Source: Euzebyella marina
Lineage (GTDB): Bacteria > Bacteroidota > Bacteroidia > Flavobacteriales > Flavobacteriaceae
Assembly (NCBI RefSeq): GCF_014855515.1
Contig: NZ_JACYFK010000003.1
Location: 248,001 to 312,000 of the forward strand
DNA length: 64,000 nucleotides
Direction: 5' to 3'
Shown here: positions 1 through 8,494 of the stretch, in pieces
Layout: each line of letters begins with the position of its first letter
Numbering within the stretch: the first letter of the stretch is position 1
Program-made: the position numbers and the translations under genes
The notes under the pieces: model-generated
Databases searched by the model: none
Seen by the model: the letters and a program-made list of their open reading frames with translations, nothing else
What the model was told of the DNA's origin: nothing

Positions 1-1393
1 GGGCACCTACCGTTTCTGGGTCTCGGGGGACAACGGCGTTGAGCTTATCCTTGGCACCGGCCCTGACGCCTCGGGGGCGGAGCGCATCGCGTACCACGAC
101 GACTGGTCCCGTTACCGCGAGTGGGGCCGCTACGCGACCCAGCGGTCTTTGCCGGTCGAACTGGAGGCCGGCGGCCTGTACTATATGGAGGCGCTGATGA
201 ACGAGGGGAACGGCGGGGACCATCTGACGGTCGGCTGGCGTCGTCCTAGCGACGGCGATGGGGAGGGTCCCTCGGAGGTCCTTCACTGCGCGTATTTCGC
301 CGAGCTTCCGTCGGTGGCCGTGACCGGTGTTTCGGTGTCCCCTTCCTTGGCGAACCTGACCGTCGGCTCGGCGCTGTCGCTTTCGGCTTCCGTCGCCCCT
401 TCGGATGCCACGGACCCCGGGGTGTCCTGGTCGAGTTCCGACGAGGGCGTCGCCACTGTCGGCCCCGACGGTCTGGTCACCGGTGTCTCGGTGGGCGTTG
501 CGACCGTTACGGCGACCACCTCGGACGGCGGGCACACGGCCAGCGCCGAGGTTACGGTGGAGGACTCTCAAATACGGGTTTCAGGCATTCTTATTAGTCC
601 AGATAGGTATGAATTAGTTGAGGGAGAAAGCCTACAAATGATAACCACACTAACCCCTACTAATCCTACAAATGACAAAGTGATTTGGTCAAGTAGTGAT
701 TCTTTGGTAGTTAACGTAGATAGCCTTGGTATGGCTACTGCTCTTTTGCCGGGACAAGCGGTAGTCACTGCGACTACGGACGATGGTGGATACACTTCTT
801 CCTCCGAAATAATTGTAGCTGACAGTATTATACCTGTCTCAGGCATTTATTTAAATCCCGATACTGCTGAACTTATAGTGGGAAATACACTTCAAGTATT
901 AGCAACCATAGCGCCAAATAATGCTACAAACGATAAGGTCCACTGGTCTAGCAGAGATTCTTTAGTGGCCAGTGTAGACACCTTGGGTTTGGTTACGGCA
1001 CATTCTCCAGGAAATGTAAATATAACTGGTACAAGTGATGACGGAGGATATACATATAGTTCTCTAATTTCAGTTTATGAGGTTGTAACGACTAATACTA
1101 ATAAGAGTATTTCTACTTCTAAGAAGAAAGATACCAATATCTTAAACCCTGTAAACGATGAATTTAAGATATTTCCGAATCCTGCATCAGATTTTATCAC
1201 TATCGTTATTCCAGAAAATACTAAAGAATGTGTGTTAGGAATTTACGATGAAAGCAATAGATTGGTAATACGACAAATAGGATCTAATAATGAATTTAAG
1301 ATAGATGTCAGTGGCCTGAGTAAAGGTGTCTATATAATAGTGTTATCGGATTTAGAAAACAATACTTTATATGGAAAATTTTTAAAAGAATAG
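1..1393 (+). CDS. PA14/Big_2 repeat protein with type IX secretion sorting domain (5' partial)
   Basis: The frame is open from base 2, so the window begins inside the gene. The first ~80 visible residues resemble the C-terminal half of a PA14 domain (GTYRFWVSGDNGVEL, then LEAGGLYYMEAL, then LTVGWRRP). Three Big_2-type Ig-like repeats of about 80 residues follow, each with VSxSP/LxPD near its start, the W-S-S core and a G-TVTATT-DGG-T end. A Ser/Lys-rich linker then leads to a ~75-residue sorting domain (FKIFPNPASDFITI ... GVYIIVL) typical of type IX secretion substrates. The product is expected on the cell surface or in the medium, probably in adhesion or polysaccharide binding. The part upstream of about base 570 is very GC-rich with GC-ending codons; the rest has the AT-rich usage of the neighbours. 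The protein frame and repeat periodicity continue across the switch. Confidence 0.85.
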   Translation, partial: GTYRFWVSGDNGVELILGTGPDASGAERIAYHDDWSRYREWGRYATQRSLPVELEAGGLYYMEALMNEGNGGDHLTVGWRRPSDGDGEGPSEVLHCAYFAELPSVAVTGVSVSPSLANLTVGSALSLSASVAPSDATDPGVSWSSSDEGVATVGPDGLVTGVSVGVATVTATTSDGGHTASAEVTVEDSQIRVSGILISPDRYELVEGESLQMITTLTPTNPTNDKVIWSSSDSLVVNVDSLGMATALLPGQAVVTATTDDGGYTSSSEIIVADSIIPVSGIYLNPDTAELIVGNTLQVLATIAPNNATNDKVHWSSRDSLVASVDTLGLVTAHSPGNVNITGTSDDGGYTYSSLISVYEVVTTNTNKSISTSKKKDTNILNPVNDEFKIFPNPASDFITIVIPENTKECVLGIYDESNRLVIRQIGSNNEFKIDVSGLSKGVYIIVLSDLENNTLYGKFLKE

Positions 1394-1411
1394 TTAAAAT
1401 CTTATCTATTA

Positions 1412-1440
1412 AAAAAGCCTCCGTTTAAGGAGGCTTTCTT
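1412..1440. terminator. bidirectional Rho-independent terminator
   Basis: A 9-bp perfect stem (AAAGCCTCC / GGAGGCTTT) with a 6-base loop is flanked by A- and T-runs, so it can act on both strands. It sits between the convergent T9SS substrate gene and the DUF2807 gene. Confidence 0.85.
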
Positions 1441-1473
1441 AGTTGACTGATTTTCGCTTTTTGATGTTATAAA

Positions 1474-2199
1474 TTATCCTCGAGAAATATCACCCGAGCC
1501 AGAAGTCTTTGTATCAACTTTTTTAGGGTTACCTCTGTAGCTGATATCTCCTGAACCTGAAACTCTAGCTTTTAATGATTCTTTGGCGGTAATCTTGATA
1601 TCGGCAGAGCCCGAAATGGTCGCTTCTACGTGTTCAGCTTCCAAATCATAGGCTTTAATGTCACCAGACCCGGAAATAGTTGCCTCAAAGCTGCTTGTCG
1701 AGCCGCTAAGAGTGATGTCACCTGACCCTGACATGGCAGCGGTTATCGAGTTAGCCTCTAGATCTAAAGTGATATCGCCCGATCCTGACATAGCCGTTTT
1801 AAAGTTGTTGGTCTTGATTGTCTTTTTACCTACGATATCGCCCGATCCCGAGAGACTTACAGCGTCTATACTTTCTACCGGAACGGTTATTCTTATTCCA
1901 TTGCTGTTTTTAGAAGGTTTTAAATTCATTCCTTTTTCAGCACGAATCGCCAATTTACCATTGTTTACCTCTGTAATGATGTGTTTCAATAAGTTTTGAT
2001 CGCCTTTAATTGTGAGTTCGCCTTCTTTGCCATTGACAAGGTCGATATCGAACCAGCCCGATACCGATAGGGCATCATAGTCTTGTAGGTTTCTGTTTTC
2101 GGTGGTCACATTTCCATCTCCTTTAACTACACGGCCCCATTGCGCCGAACAAGAAATGGTTACTGATACTAATAAAATTAATAATGTTGCTTTTTTCAT
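1474..2199 (-). CDS. exported head-GIN (DUF2807) domain protein
   Basis: This 241-residue protein starts with an export signal (MKKATLLILLVSVTISCSAQ) that could be cut after SAQ; the Cys is a weak lipobox candidate. The body is a DUF2807 'head GIN' beta-helix built from SGSGDI repeats, visible at least seven times between residues ~115 and 240. The family is common in Bacteroidota, is predicted to lie in the periplasm or on the surface, and has no established biochemical role. It is the last gene of a minus-strand operon with the DUF4097-like protein, the anti-sigma-like protein and the ECF sigma factor, with 39 bases between it and the gene upstream. This suggests an envelope-stress output gene. 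Confidence 0.85.
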   Translation of the reverse strand: MKKATLLILLVSVTISCSAQWGRVVKGDGNVTTENRNLQDYDALSVSGWFDIDLVNGKEGELTIKGDQNLLKHIITEVNNGKLAIRAEKGMNLKPSKNSNGIRITVPVESIDAVSLSGSGDIVGKKTIKTNNFKTAMSGSGDITLDLEANSITAAMSGSGDITLSGSTSSFEATISGSGDIKAYDLEAEHVEATISGSADIKITAKESLKARVSGSGDISYRGNPKKVDTKTSGSGDISRG

Positions 2200-2238
2200 G
2201 ATGATTGATGTTTTTCTGTCTAAGACAGAGGTTGATAA

Positions 2239-3333
2239 TTAGTTTTTAAAGAATGTAATGCCACCGTAATCACTGGTAACGGAAACATTTTTACCGTTAG
2301 ATACTGATCCATAATGACCTTTGTAATATTTGCTGTTGTTCTTTTCTTCGCTAATTTGAATGTCAAAATCATCTTTGCCACTAACTCCTGCATATGAAGT
2401 TCGTATTTCGAAATTGAATGCGTATTGTGGATGATACCCAATCTTGACCCCCGTATAATCTGTTTTTATTAATAGGTTGCCGGCGTCTTCTGCCATTTGG
2501 TCAATTTTTAAAGAACCATAATCTGCAGTAATATCTAGATTGCCGTGTACGGTACCGATCTGAACATTGATGTAATCTCCGCGGCCGTAAATATTATTGG
2601 CCTCGCCTACTTGAATTTTTCCGTAATCACTGGAGTATTCAAGGTTTTGCATGCTTTCTATTTCTGAATTGGTATAATCGGCATTAATGACCAAATCACC
2701 CGCTTTTTCGATTTTAAACCCGGAATAATCCGCTGAAATTTTAGCACTATTGACATAGCCAAAACTTGAGTTTGAGGTGTAATCAAAATTCAATTGATTT
2801 TGTCTACCTCTTAGTTCCCCAATATCTAACCTACCGTAATCACAATTGATTTTGGCATGTCCATCGACCCTATCAAGTATGATACTTCCGTAGTCGTTAT
2901 CTAAGTTAATATTGCTTTTGATGGGTAATTTAATGGTGTAATCGACTTGCATATTAACATTGTTCTTTTTTCCCCAGTTCCATCCCCAACTACTATTATC
3001 ATTGTTGAAGTTCGTCTTCGCCGATACCTCGTTACGGCTGGCCTCAAAATTCACATCGATTTCATTGAGCTTTTGAATGACCCTTTCTTCATTATTTCCG
3101 TTGGTCTTGATATGTACCTCAATGATAATCTTGTTTTCATTCCAAGAGGTAAGGTTTAGGTTTCCATAGCTGTTATTTACACGTAACAACACATCAGAAT
3201 TGACGTCGAATTCCTTTTTAATGGTTTTTTCTTTGGTATGTTTTCCCCTAAAATCTCCATTATTGGCAGAAATGAGGACAGGAGCCAAGAGTAGGAGCAA
3301 TGTCAAAAACTTATATGGTAGTATTCTTTTCAT
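2239..3333 (-). CDS. exported DUF4097-like beta-helix protein
   Basis: The start is placed at the ATG giving MKRILPYKFL, which opens a clear signal peptide (leucine-rich core, cut near ISA-NN). An earlier in-frame start would extend into the upstream gene. The roughly 364-residue product consists of repeated beta-strand rungs carrying DYGS/DYT/DYS signatures about every 20-25 residues, typical of DUF4097/adhesin-like beta-helices. The function is unknown; the protein is predicted periplasmic or surface-exposed. It overlaps the 3' end of the anti-sigma-like gene by about 23 bases, indicating translational coupling, and is followed by the related DUF2807 gene. The sigma/anti-sigma/DUF4097/DUF2807 order is frequent in Bacteroidota. 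Confidence 0.8.
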   Translation of the reverse strand: MKRILPYKFLTLLLLLAPVLISANNGDFRGKHTKEKTIKKEFDVNSDVLLRVNNSYGNLNLTSWNENKIIIEVHIKTNGNNEERVIQKLNEIDVNFEASRNEVSAKTNFNNDNSSWGWNWGKKNNVNMQVDYTIKLPIKSNINLDNDYGSIILDRVDGHAKINCDYGRLDIGELRGRQNQLNFDYTSNSSFGYVNSAKISADYSGFKIEKAGDLVINADYTNSEIESMQNLEYSSDYGKIQVGEANNIYGRGDYINVQIGTVHGNLDITADYGSLKIDQMAEDAGNLLIKTDYTGVKIGYHPQYAFNFEIRTSYAGVSGKDDFDIQISEEKNNSKYYKGHYGSVSNGKNVSVTSDYGGITFFKN

Positions 3334-3868
3334 AATCTTTTGAATTTTTAATGTTTTCAATTTTATCGAGAACATCTTGCAATAAATCTATTCTGGTTTG
3401 AAAATTAGTGATCATGGCACTAAGAATTAGTTTGCTATCACCCCCATTTATAAGGTCTTGTGTAAGCTTCTTATGGTCTCTTTCGAGCTTTGTCAATTGG
3501 GAGAGCGCATCATCTACTAGTTTTTTGGTCTCGGGCGAACTCAAGTCTTTAAGCTCGTTGGTCTGCTGCTCAATTAGATTGGCAAAGTAAAATTCCGTTT
3601 GAGAGACTTCAGGTGAAATTTCGGCCACTTTCTCTTCTACGCTCGGGTCGGTACTGAAAAATAGAACCGATAAGGTACCGACCAATAACAAAGAGGCTGC
3701 TATACCAATGGGTTTCCACCAATTATTTTTTGGTCGATCGAATGGTACCGTACCTGCTCTTGAATTCAGTTTTTCGATAAATCGACTTTGATGTTCACCA
3801 AAAGGCTCTTGATCATCAAATTGACCTTCTAACCGAGCGAAAAGTTCGTCTATTTCATCTTTTTTCAT
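3311..3868 (-). CDS. membrane anti-sigma-factor-like protein
   Basis: The ~185-residue protein begins MKKDEIDELFARLEGQFDD; a GTG three codons upstream is an alternative start overlapping the sigma gene. A soluble N-terminal segment of ~60 residues is followed by one transmembrane helix (WWKPIGIAASLLLVGTLSVL) and a helical C-terminal region that probably faces the periplasm and contains heptad-like Leu/Lys patterns. No catalytic motif is visible. Its place directly after an ECF sigma gene, the single membrane span and the cytoplasmic N-terminus support a role in holding the sigma factor inactive. The assignment comes mainly from context, because the N-terminal domain is not a textbook zinc anti-sigma domain (no HxxxCxxC motif). 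Confidence 0.65.
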   Translation of the reverse strand: MKKDEIDELFARLEGQFDDQEPFGEHQSRFIEKLNSRAGTVPFDRPKNNWWKPIGIAASLLLVGTLSVLFFSTDPSVEEKVAEISPEVSQTEFYFANLIEQQTNELKDLSSPETKKLVDDALSQLTKLERDHKKLTQDLINGGDSKLILSAMITNFQTRIDLLQDVLDKIENIKNSKDYEKNTTI

Positions 3869-3869
3869 A

Positions 3870-4424
3870 TCAAGCACAAATCAGTTTGTTTCTTAAGCTT
3901 TCTTTGGCCCTAGAAATAGTAGTGCGGCAATTAGCATAGCTAATGTTCATAATCTTACTTATTTCTTCATAATCATAACCTTCGATAAGATGTAAGGTCA
4001 AAGAAATTCTGTAATTGTCTTTCAATTTGTTCATGGTCTCCATCACTTTTTGAGCCTTAAGTTCAGTTACGCCATGTGAATCGAAATTAACTTCATCATT
4101 ATCTTCGACCCTGTACATCACATCTTCAATTGCAACTTCGTTCTTTTTTAATTGCTTTTTGTAGTGGTAGATACTGTTGTTGATTACAATTCGCTTTAAC
4201 CAAGCGCCGAATGCGACTTCACCTTTGAAAGTATGCAGCTTCGTAAACGCGTTTAAAAACGATTCTTGCATAATGTCTTCAGCTTCATCGGTCTTCTTGA
4301 CTATTCTTAGCGATGTATTGTACATAGCTTTATAATAGCGGTTGTAGACCTCTATTTGGGCGCTTTGTTTGCCTTGCAGGCACCATTTTAATAAAACATC
4401 AATATGTTCCCTTTTGTGGCTCAA
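3870..4424 (-). CDS. ECF-subfamily RNA polymerase sigma factor
   Basis: The 184-residue protein has region 2 at residues ~20-90 (YNRYYKAMYNTSLRIV, then EAEDIMQESFLNAFTKL, then FGAWLKRIVINN) and region 4 at ~125-180 (LTLHLIEGYDYEEISKIMNISYANCRTTISRAK). This is the usual ECF layout and length. The only start consistent with the family N-terminus is TTG at 4424. It heads a minus-strand operon with the anti-sigma-like gene two bases downstream. A candidate ECF-type promoter just upstream suggests that it drives its own transcription. The stimulus is likely envelope stress, inferred from the exported DUF4097/DUF2807 proteins that follow. Confidence 0.9.
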   Translation of the reverse strand: MSHKREHIDVLLKWCLQGKQSAQIEVYNRYYKAMYNTSLRIVKKTDEAEDIMQESFLNAFTKLHTFKGEVAFGAWLKRIVINNSIYHYKKQLKKNEVAIEDVMYRVEDNDEVNFDSHGVTELKAQKVMETMNKLKDNYRISLTLHLIEGYDYEEISKIMNISYANCRTTISRAKESLRNKLICA

Positions 4425-4442
4425 AAAGTGGATGGTTTGTAG

Positions 4443-4472
4443 TAAAGATGTATGAAGATAACTTTTGTTACA
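4443..4472 (-). promoter_or_regulatory. candidate autoregulatory ECF promoter of the sigma operon
   Basis: On the minus strand TGTAACA (4472-4466) is followed after 15 bases by CATCTTTA (4450-4443), ending 19 bases before the TTG start of the sigma gene. The AAC-type -35 and CATC/CGTC-type -10 resemble ECF promoters, and the position suits a short leader. This is inference from pattern and position only. Confidence 0.4.
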
Positions 4473-4544
4473 GTTTGTTCGAAAAAAAGTAATGAATACG
4501 GTTTTTCATGATTGGCATAACAATTGTCTTAACTGGTAAGCAAT

Positions 4545-4586
4545 AAAGCCCCCGATAATGCGATTATTAATCTACACGGGGCTTTT
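4545..4586. repeat. inverted repeat with terminator-like arms between divergent genes
   Basis: AAAGCCCC and GGGGCTTT arms enclose about 21 bases between the divergent sigma operon and lon. The outer sides are T- or A-rich, so it could be a weak terminator or a structured part of the lon leader. No function is assigned. Confidence 0.4.
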
Positions 4587-4639
4587 CAACGTTTATAAAC
4601 AATTGAATAAATTAGGATTTCTGTTCAGATAATGACAGA

Positions 4640-7108
4640 ATGACTGGAAATGATATTATGGGAGATTCTAAATTTTCAAATTTTGACAATATGTCGTTAC
4701 ACGGTATCGATGAAGATGCTGAATTAATACCCTTGTTGACACCCGAGGATGAAGAGGAAATGAACAATGAGGTTTTGCCTGAAACATTGCCTATTCTTCC
4801 ATTGAGAAATACGGTTTTGTTTCCTGGGGTAGTGATACCCATTACTGCTGGGCGCGATACCTCAATCAATTTAATAAAAGACGCTAATAACGGTTCGAAA
4901 GTCATCGGTGTGGTTTCACAGAAAGATGAGGCAACCGAAAATCCTACCCCAGGCGATGTGAACGTTTTGGGCACAGTAGCCAGAATATTGAGAGTTCTTA
5001 AAATGCCCGATGGTAATACCACGGTGATACTACAAGGGAAAAAGAGATTCGAGATTGCCGAAGTACTGACCGAAAAGCCATATATGACCGCTACGGTTAG
5101 AGAGGTGACCGAAAATAGGGAAGATCAGCAGAGCCAAGAGTTTTTGGCCATTATAGAATCGATTAAAGAGCTTGCTTTAAAAATCATTCGCGATAATCCG
5201 AATATACCAAGTGAGGCTTCCTTTGCCATCAAAAATATTCAGAGCAATTCTTTTCTGATCAACTTTGTTTCTTCAAACCTTAATTTAGATGTAAAGGAGA
5301 AACAAGAGCTTTTAGAGATTAATAGTCTAAAAGATAGGGCTCTGGCCACGTTGAAATATATGAACCTTGAGCTCCAAAAATTAGAGCTGAAGAATGATAT
5401 ACAGTCAAAGGTCAGAAATGATTTAGATCAGCAACAAAGAGAATACTTCTTGCACCAACAGATGAAGACCATTCAAGAAGAGTTGGGTGGTGTGTCTCAT
5501 GATGACGAGTTGTTGGAAATGCGCGAGAAGGCCAAGAAAAAGAAGTGGAGCAAAAAGGTGGGCGAGCACTTTGAAAAAGAGTTGGCCAAAATGCAGCGAA
5601 TGAATCCGCAGGTGGCCGAGTATTCCATCCAAAGAAATTATTTAGACCTTTTTCTTGACTTGCCATGGAACGATTTCTCAAAAGATAAGTTTGATCTAAA
5701 AAGGGCACAAAGAATTCTTGACAGAGATCATTACGGACTTGAAGATGTCAAAAAAAGAATCATAGAATATTTGGCAGTCCTGAAGTTGAGAAACGATATG
5801 AAGTCTCCGATACTTTGTCTTTACGGGCCTCCTGGCGTGGGTAAAACTTCATTGGGCAAGTCTGTGGCTGAGGCTCTAGGAAGGGAGTATGTGCGCATGT
5901 CACTCGGCGGTTTAAGGGATGAGGCAGAAATACGAGGACATCGAAAAACCTACATTGGGGCGATGCCCGGTAGAATTGTACAGAGTATTAAAAAGGCGGG
6001 AACCTCAAACCCTGTATTTATACTCGACGAAATTGACAAACTGTCTAGCAGTCATCAAGGGGATCCTTCTTCGGCCATGTTGGAAGTTCTAGACCCAGAA
6101 CAGAACAGTGAGTTTTATGATAATTTCTTGGAGATGGGATATGACCTCTCAAAAGTAATGTTCATAGCCACTGCCAATAATTTAAGTACAATTCAGCCTG
6201 CGCTTAGAGACCGTATGGAAATTATAAATGTCACGGGTTACACCATTGAGGAAAAGGTAGAAATAGCCAAAAGACATTTGTTGCCGAAGCAATTAAAAGA
6301 GCATGGTCTTTCGGCCAAAGATTTAAAAATAGGTAAACCGCAACTTGAAAAGATTGTAGAGGGATATACCCGTGAATCTGGGGTTCGTAGTCTTGAAAAG
6401 CAAATCGCCAAAATGGTGCGCTATGCCGCTACCAATATAGCGACCGAGGAAGAGTATGAAGTGAAAGTTTCCAATGAGATTGTTGAAAAAGTGCTGGGGC
6501 CAGCCCGTTTGGAGAGGGATAAGTACGAAAATAACGATGTTGCCGGGGTGGTAACAGGTTTGGCATGGACGAGTGTTGGAGGTGATATTCTCTTCATCGA
6601 ATCCATTTTATCGAAAGGTAAGGGAGCACTGAATGTTACCGGTAATCTCGGTAAGGTGATGAAAGAGTCCGCTACCATTGCCTTGGAATATATAAAATCA
6701 AATGCCGATAGGTTTGGTATCGATTTTGGAGTTTTTGAAAAATATAATGTTCATATTCACGTACCGGAAGGGGCTACACCAAAAGACGGGCCAAGTGCTG
6801 GTATAACTATGCTTACGTCATTGGTTTCGTTGTTCACGCAGAGGAAAGTAAAGAAAAGCCTAGCCATGACAGGTGAGATTACTTTACGCGGTAAAGTGCT
6901 TCCTGTGGGTGGTATCAAAGAAAAAATATTGGCTGCCAAAAGAGCAAGAATTAAAGAAATTATTCTTTGTAAGGATAACGAGAAAGATATTCTTGAAATA
7001 AAAAAGGAGTATCTTAAGGGTCTAAAATTTCATTACGTAACCGATATGCACGAAGTAATCGATATTGCGATTACTAGTCAAAAAGTCAAGAACGCGAAAT
7101 CCCTTTAA
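4640..7108 (+). CDS. lon: ATP-dependent Lon protease
   Basis: This cytoplasmic AAA+ serine-lysine protease degrades misfolded and regulatory proteins. At 822 residues it has the full LonA layout: the N-terminal substrate-binding domain ([18 protein letters not shown] at ~50), a coiled middle, the AAA+ module with Walker A GPPGVGKT at ~395-402 and Walker [10 protein letters not shown], and a C-terminal peptidase. The catalytic Ser is Ser719 in PKDGPSAG and the Lys is Lys762 in GGIKEK, spaced as in E. coli Lon. An ATG six codons downstream (MGDSKFSNF) also fits the family N-terminus and may be the real start. The stop overlaps the cmk start (TAATG), so the two genes are probably coupled. Confidence 0.97.
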   Translation: MTGNDIMGDSKFSNFDNMSLHGIDEDAELIPLLTPEDEEEMNNEVLPETLPILPLRNTVLFPGVVIPITAGRDTSINLIKDANNGSKVIGVVSQKDEATENPTPGDVNVLGTVARILRVLKMPDGNTTVILQGKKRFEIAEVLTEKPYMTATVREVTENREDQQSQEFLAIIESIKELALKIIRDNPNIPSEASFAIKNIQSNSFLINFVSSNLNLDVKEKQELLEINSLKDRALATLKYMNLELQKLELKNDIQSKVRNDLDQQQREYFLHQQMKTIQEELGGVSHDDELLEMREKAKKKKWSKKVGEHFEKELAKMQRMNPQVAEYSIQRNYLDLFLDLPWNDFSKDKFDLKRAQRILDRDHYGLEDVKKRIIEYLAVLKLRNDMKSPILCLYGPPGVGKTSLGKSVAEALGREYVRMSLGGLRDEAEIRGHRKTYIGAMPGRIVQSIKKAGTSNPVFILDEIDKLSSSHQGDPSSAMLEVLDPEQNSEFYDNFLEMGYDLSKVMFIATANNLSTIQPALRDRMEIINVTGYTIEEKVEIAKRHLLPKQLKEHGLSAKDLKIGKPQLEKIVEGYTRESGVRSLEKQIAKMVRYAATNIATEEEYEVKVSNEIVEKVLGPARLERDKYENNDVAGVVTGLAWTSVGGDILFIESILSKGKGALNVTGNLGKVMKESATIALEYIKSNADRFGIDFGVFEKYNVHIHVPEGATPKDGPSAGITMLTSLVSLFTQRKVKKSLAMTGEITLRGKVLPVGGIKEKILAAKRARIKEIILCKDNEKDILEIKKEYLKGLKFHYVTDMHEVIDIAITSQKVKNAKSL

Positions 7109-7803
7109 TGCAAAAAATAGCAATTGCAATCGATGGTTTCTCCTCAACAGGAAAAAGTACGCTTGCTAAACAGTTGGCCAAAGCCTTAAACTATAAATAC
7201 ATAGACACTGGTGCTATGTACAGAGCGGTAACCTTGTTTGCCATGCGTAACGGTTTCATTGCCGAGGGTAAAGATAATTTGGGTGCTTTAGTTAAGCTTT
7301 TACCGACCATCCGGTTAAATTTTGTTCCAAATGAAGAGTTGGGTTTCTCTGAAATCTATTTGAACGGCGAAAATGTAGAAAACGAAATTAGAACCTTGCA
7401 AGTTTCTAGATTTGTCAGTAGGGTTGCAGAGTTGGAGCAGGTGCGCCATAAACTGGTAGAGCTTCAAAAAGCAATGGGAAAGGAAAAGGGCATTGTTATG
7501 GATGGCCGCGATATAGGTACGGTAGTGTTTCCCGACGCGGAACTAAAGGTTTTTATGACCGCTTCAACTCAAGCGAGGGCTACCCGTAGATATAAAGAAC
7601 TGCTTGATAGGGGCGATAATGTTTCATATGAAGAGGTTCTTGAGAATGTTCAAAAAAGAGACTTTATAGATTCCAATAGAGAGTTTTCGCCGCTGCGAAA
7701 AGCTGATGATGCCATAGAATTTGATAACAGTGATATGGGACTGCAAGAGCAATTTGAGCGATTACATAGTATAGCACTGCGATGTCTTGAAAAAGTACAA
7801 TGA
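7108..7803 (+). CDS. cmk: cytidylate kinase
   Basis: It phosphorylates CMP/dCMP to the diphosphates in pyrimidine salvage and nucleotide supply, in the cytoplasm. The 231-residue protein has the P-loop GFSSTGKST at residues 9-17, the substrate segment YIDTGAMYRAVT, the DGRDIGTVVFP motif near 132 and the lid ASTQARATRR. The length is normal. The start codon shares a base with the lon stop codon. A strong bidirectional terminator follows, so cmk ends the lon-cmk unit; the usual cmk-rpsA neighbourhood is interrupted by a convergent LysM gene. Confidence 0.97.
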   Translation: MQKIAIAIDGFSSTGKSTLAKQLAKALNYKYIDTGAMYRAVTLFAMRNGFIAEGKDNLGALVKLLPTIRLNFVPNEELGFSEIYLNGENVENEIRTLQVSRFVSRVAELEQVRHKLVELQKAMGKEKGIVMDGRDIGTVVFPDAELKVFMTASTQARATRRYKELLDRGDNVSYEEVLENVQKRDFIDSNREFSPLRKADDAIEFDNSDMGLQEQFERLHSIALRCLEKVQ

Positions 7804-7832
7804 AAAAAGGCCTTCATATGAAGGCCTTTTTA
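7804..7832. terminator. bidirectional terminator, perfect palindrome
   Basis: A perfect 26-base palindrome (arm AAAAGGCCTTCAT) with A- and T-rich flanks begins right after the cmk stop. It serves the convergent cmk and LysM genes. Confidence 0.85.
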
Positions 7833-7850
7833 TGTGTTATTCCCAGAATG

Positions 7851-8231
7851 TTATAGATTCGGAATGACCAATTCTTGATCAGGATGAATAACATCAGGGT
7901 TTTTAAGAATATTGGTATTCGCAGCGAATATCTGCTTGTATTTCATTGGGTCACCGTAATACTTTTTGGCGATTTTACTAAGCGATTCTCCACTTTTTAC
8001 AGTGTGTCTCGCATAAACAGATGTGTCGCCCACAGTAATGTTAGCCTTAATATCACTTGGGTTTTCCCCACCGATTTCCTTTATTTTATCCCAAAGCAAA
8101 TTTTTCTCATACTGGGTGCCTGCCTCTCCCTTTACTTTTAAAATGCCGCTTTCTTCCCATACATCGCCATTTTTAACTCCCAGTTTCTCACCTAGGTCTA
8201 AAACAGGTTGGTATTTTGCTTTTACGCTCAT
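7851..8231 (-). CDS. BON/LysM-domain protein (Kbp/YgaU-like)
   Basis: The start is taken at MSVKAKYQPV, giving ~126 residues; an ATG three codons upstream is possible. The N-terminal ~70 residues look like a small BON-type domain (GVKNGDVWEESGILKVKGEA ... INIGG-like turn). A LysM domain closes the protein (RHTVKSGESLSKIAKKYYGD ... IHPDQELVIPNL). No signal peptide is visible, matching the E. coli potassium-binding protein Kbp architecture rather than a wall-bound hydrolase. The family role, a small cytoplasmic BON-LysM protein linked to stress or potassium binding, is transferred by architecture only. The gene is monocistronic and convergent with cmk. Confidence 0.8.
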   Translation of the reverse strand: MSVKAKYQPVLDLGEKLGVKNGDVWEESGILKVKGEAGTQYEKNLLWDKIKEIGGENPSDIKANITVGDTSVYARHTVKSGESLSKIAKKYYGDPMKYKQIFAANTNILKNPDVIHPDQELVIPNL

Positions 8232-8344
8232 GATGTTCAATTTTTTAATGGTTAATATTCTGTGTTCAAGATAGCGATATTTGGCCTATGCTCGGTCAAA
8301 AACATGAATTTTCCGAGTTTTTCTGCAACCACTTAAAAATAAGG

Positions 8345-8375
8345 TTGGTTAAGTCAGTTTAAAGGTGTATTTTTG
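8345..8375 (+). promoter_or_regulatory. rpsA promoter, Bacteroidota type, overlapping a hairpin
   Basis: TTG at 8345-8347 and TATTTTTG at 8368-8375 are separated by 20 bases, matching the Bacteroidota -33/-7 consensus. The -7 box lies in the loop of a hairpin with arms AAAGGTGT and ACACCTTT followed by a T-run. The predicted leader to the rpsA start is about 115 bases. Confidence 0.65.
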
Positions 8376-8494
8376 CACACCTTTTTTACAAAGAAATCAA
8401 GAGGAAAAGGAAAGCGAAAAGATAAACTTATAACATCTTCTGCGATAATTGTTTAACTCTTGTGAATTCGTAGAATACAAATTTTAATCAGCAC

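Noticed and set aside
283-846. Long antisense open frames opposite the Ig-like repeats
   Set aside because: They mirror the repeats of the plus-strand gene, have low-complexity Pro/Thr/Ser composition and no initiation signals.
5412-5708. Antisense frames inside lon
   Set aside because: No domain similarity and fully overlapped by a conserved gene.
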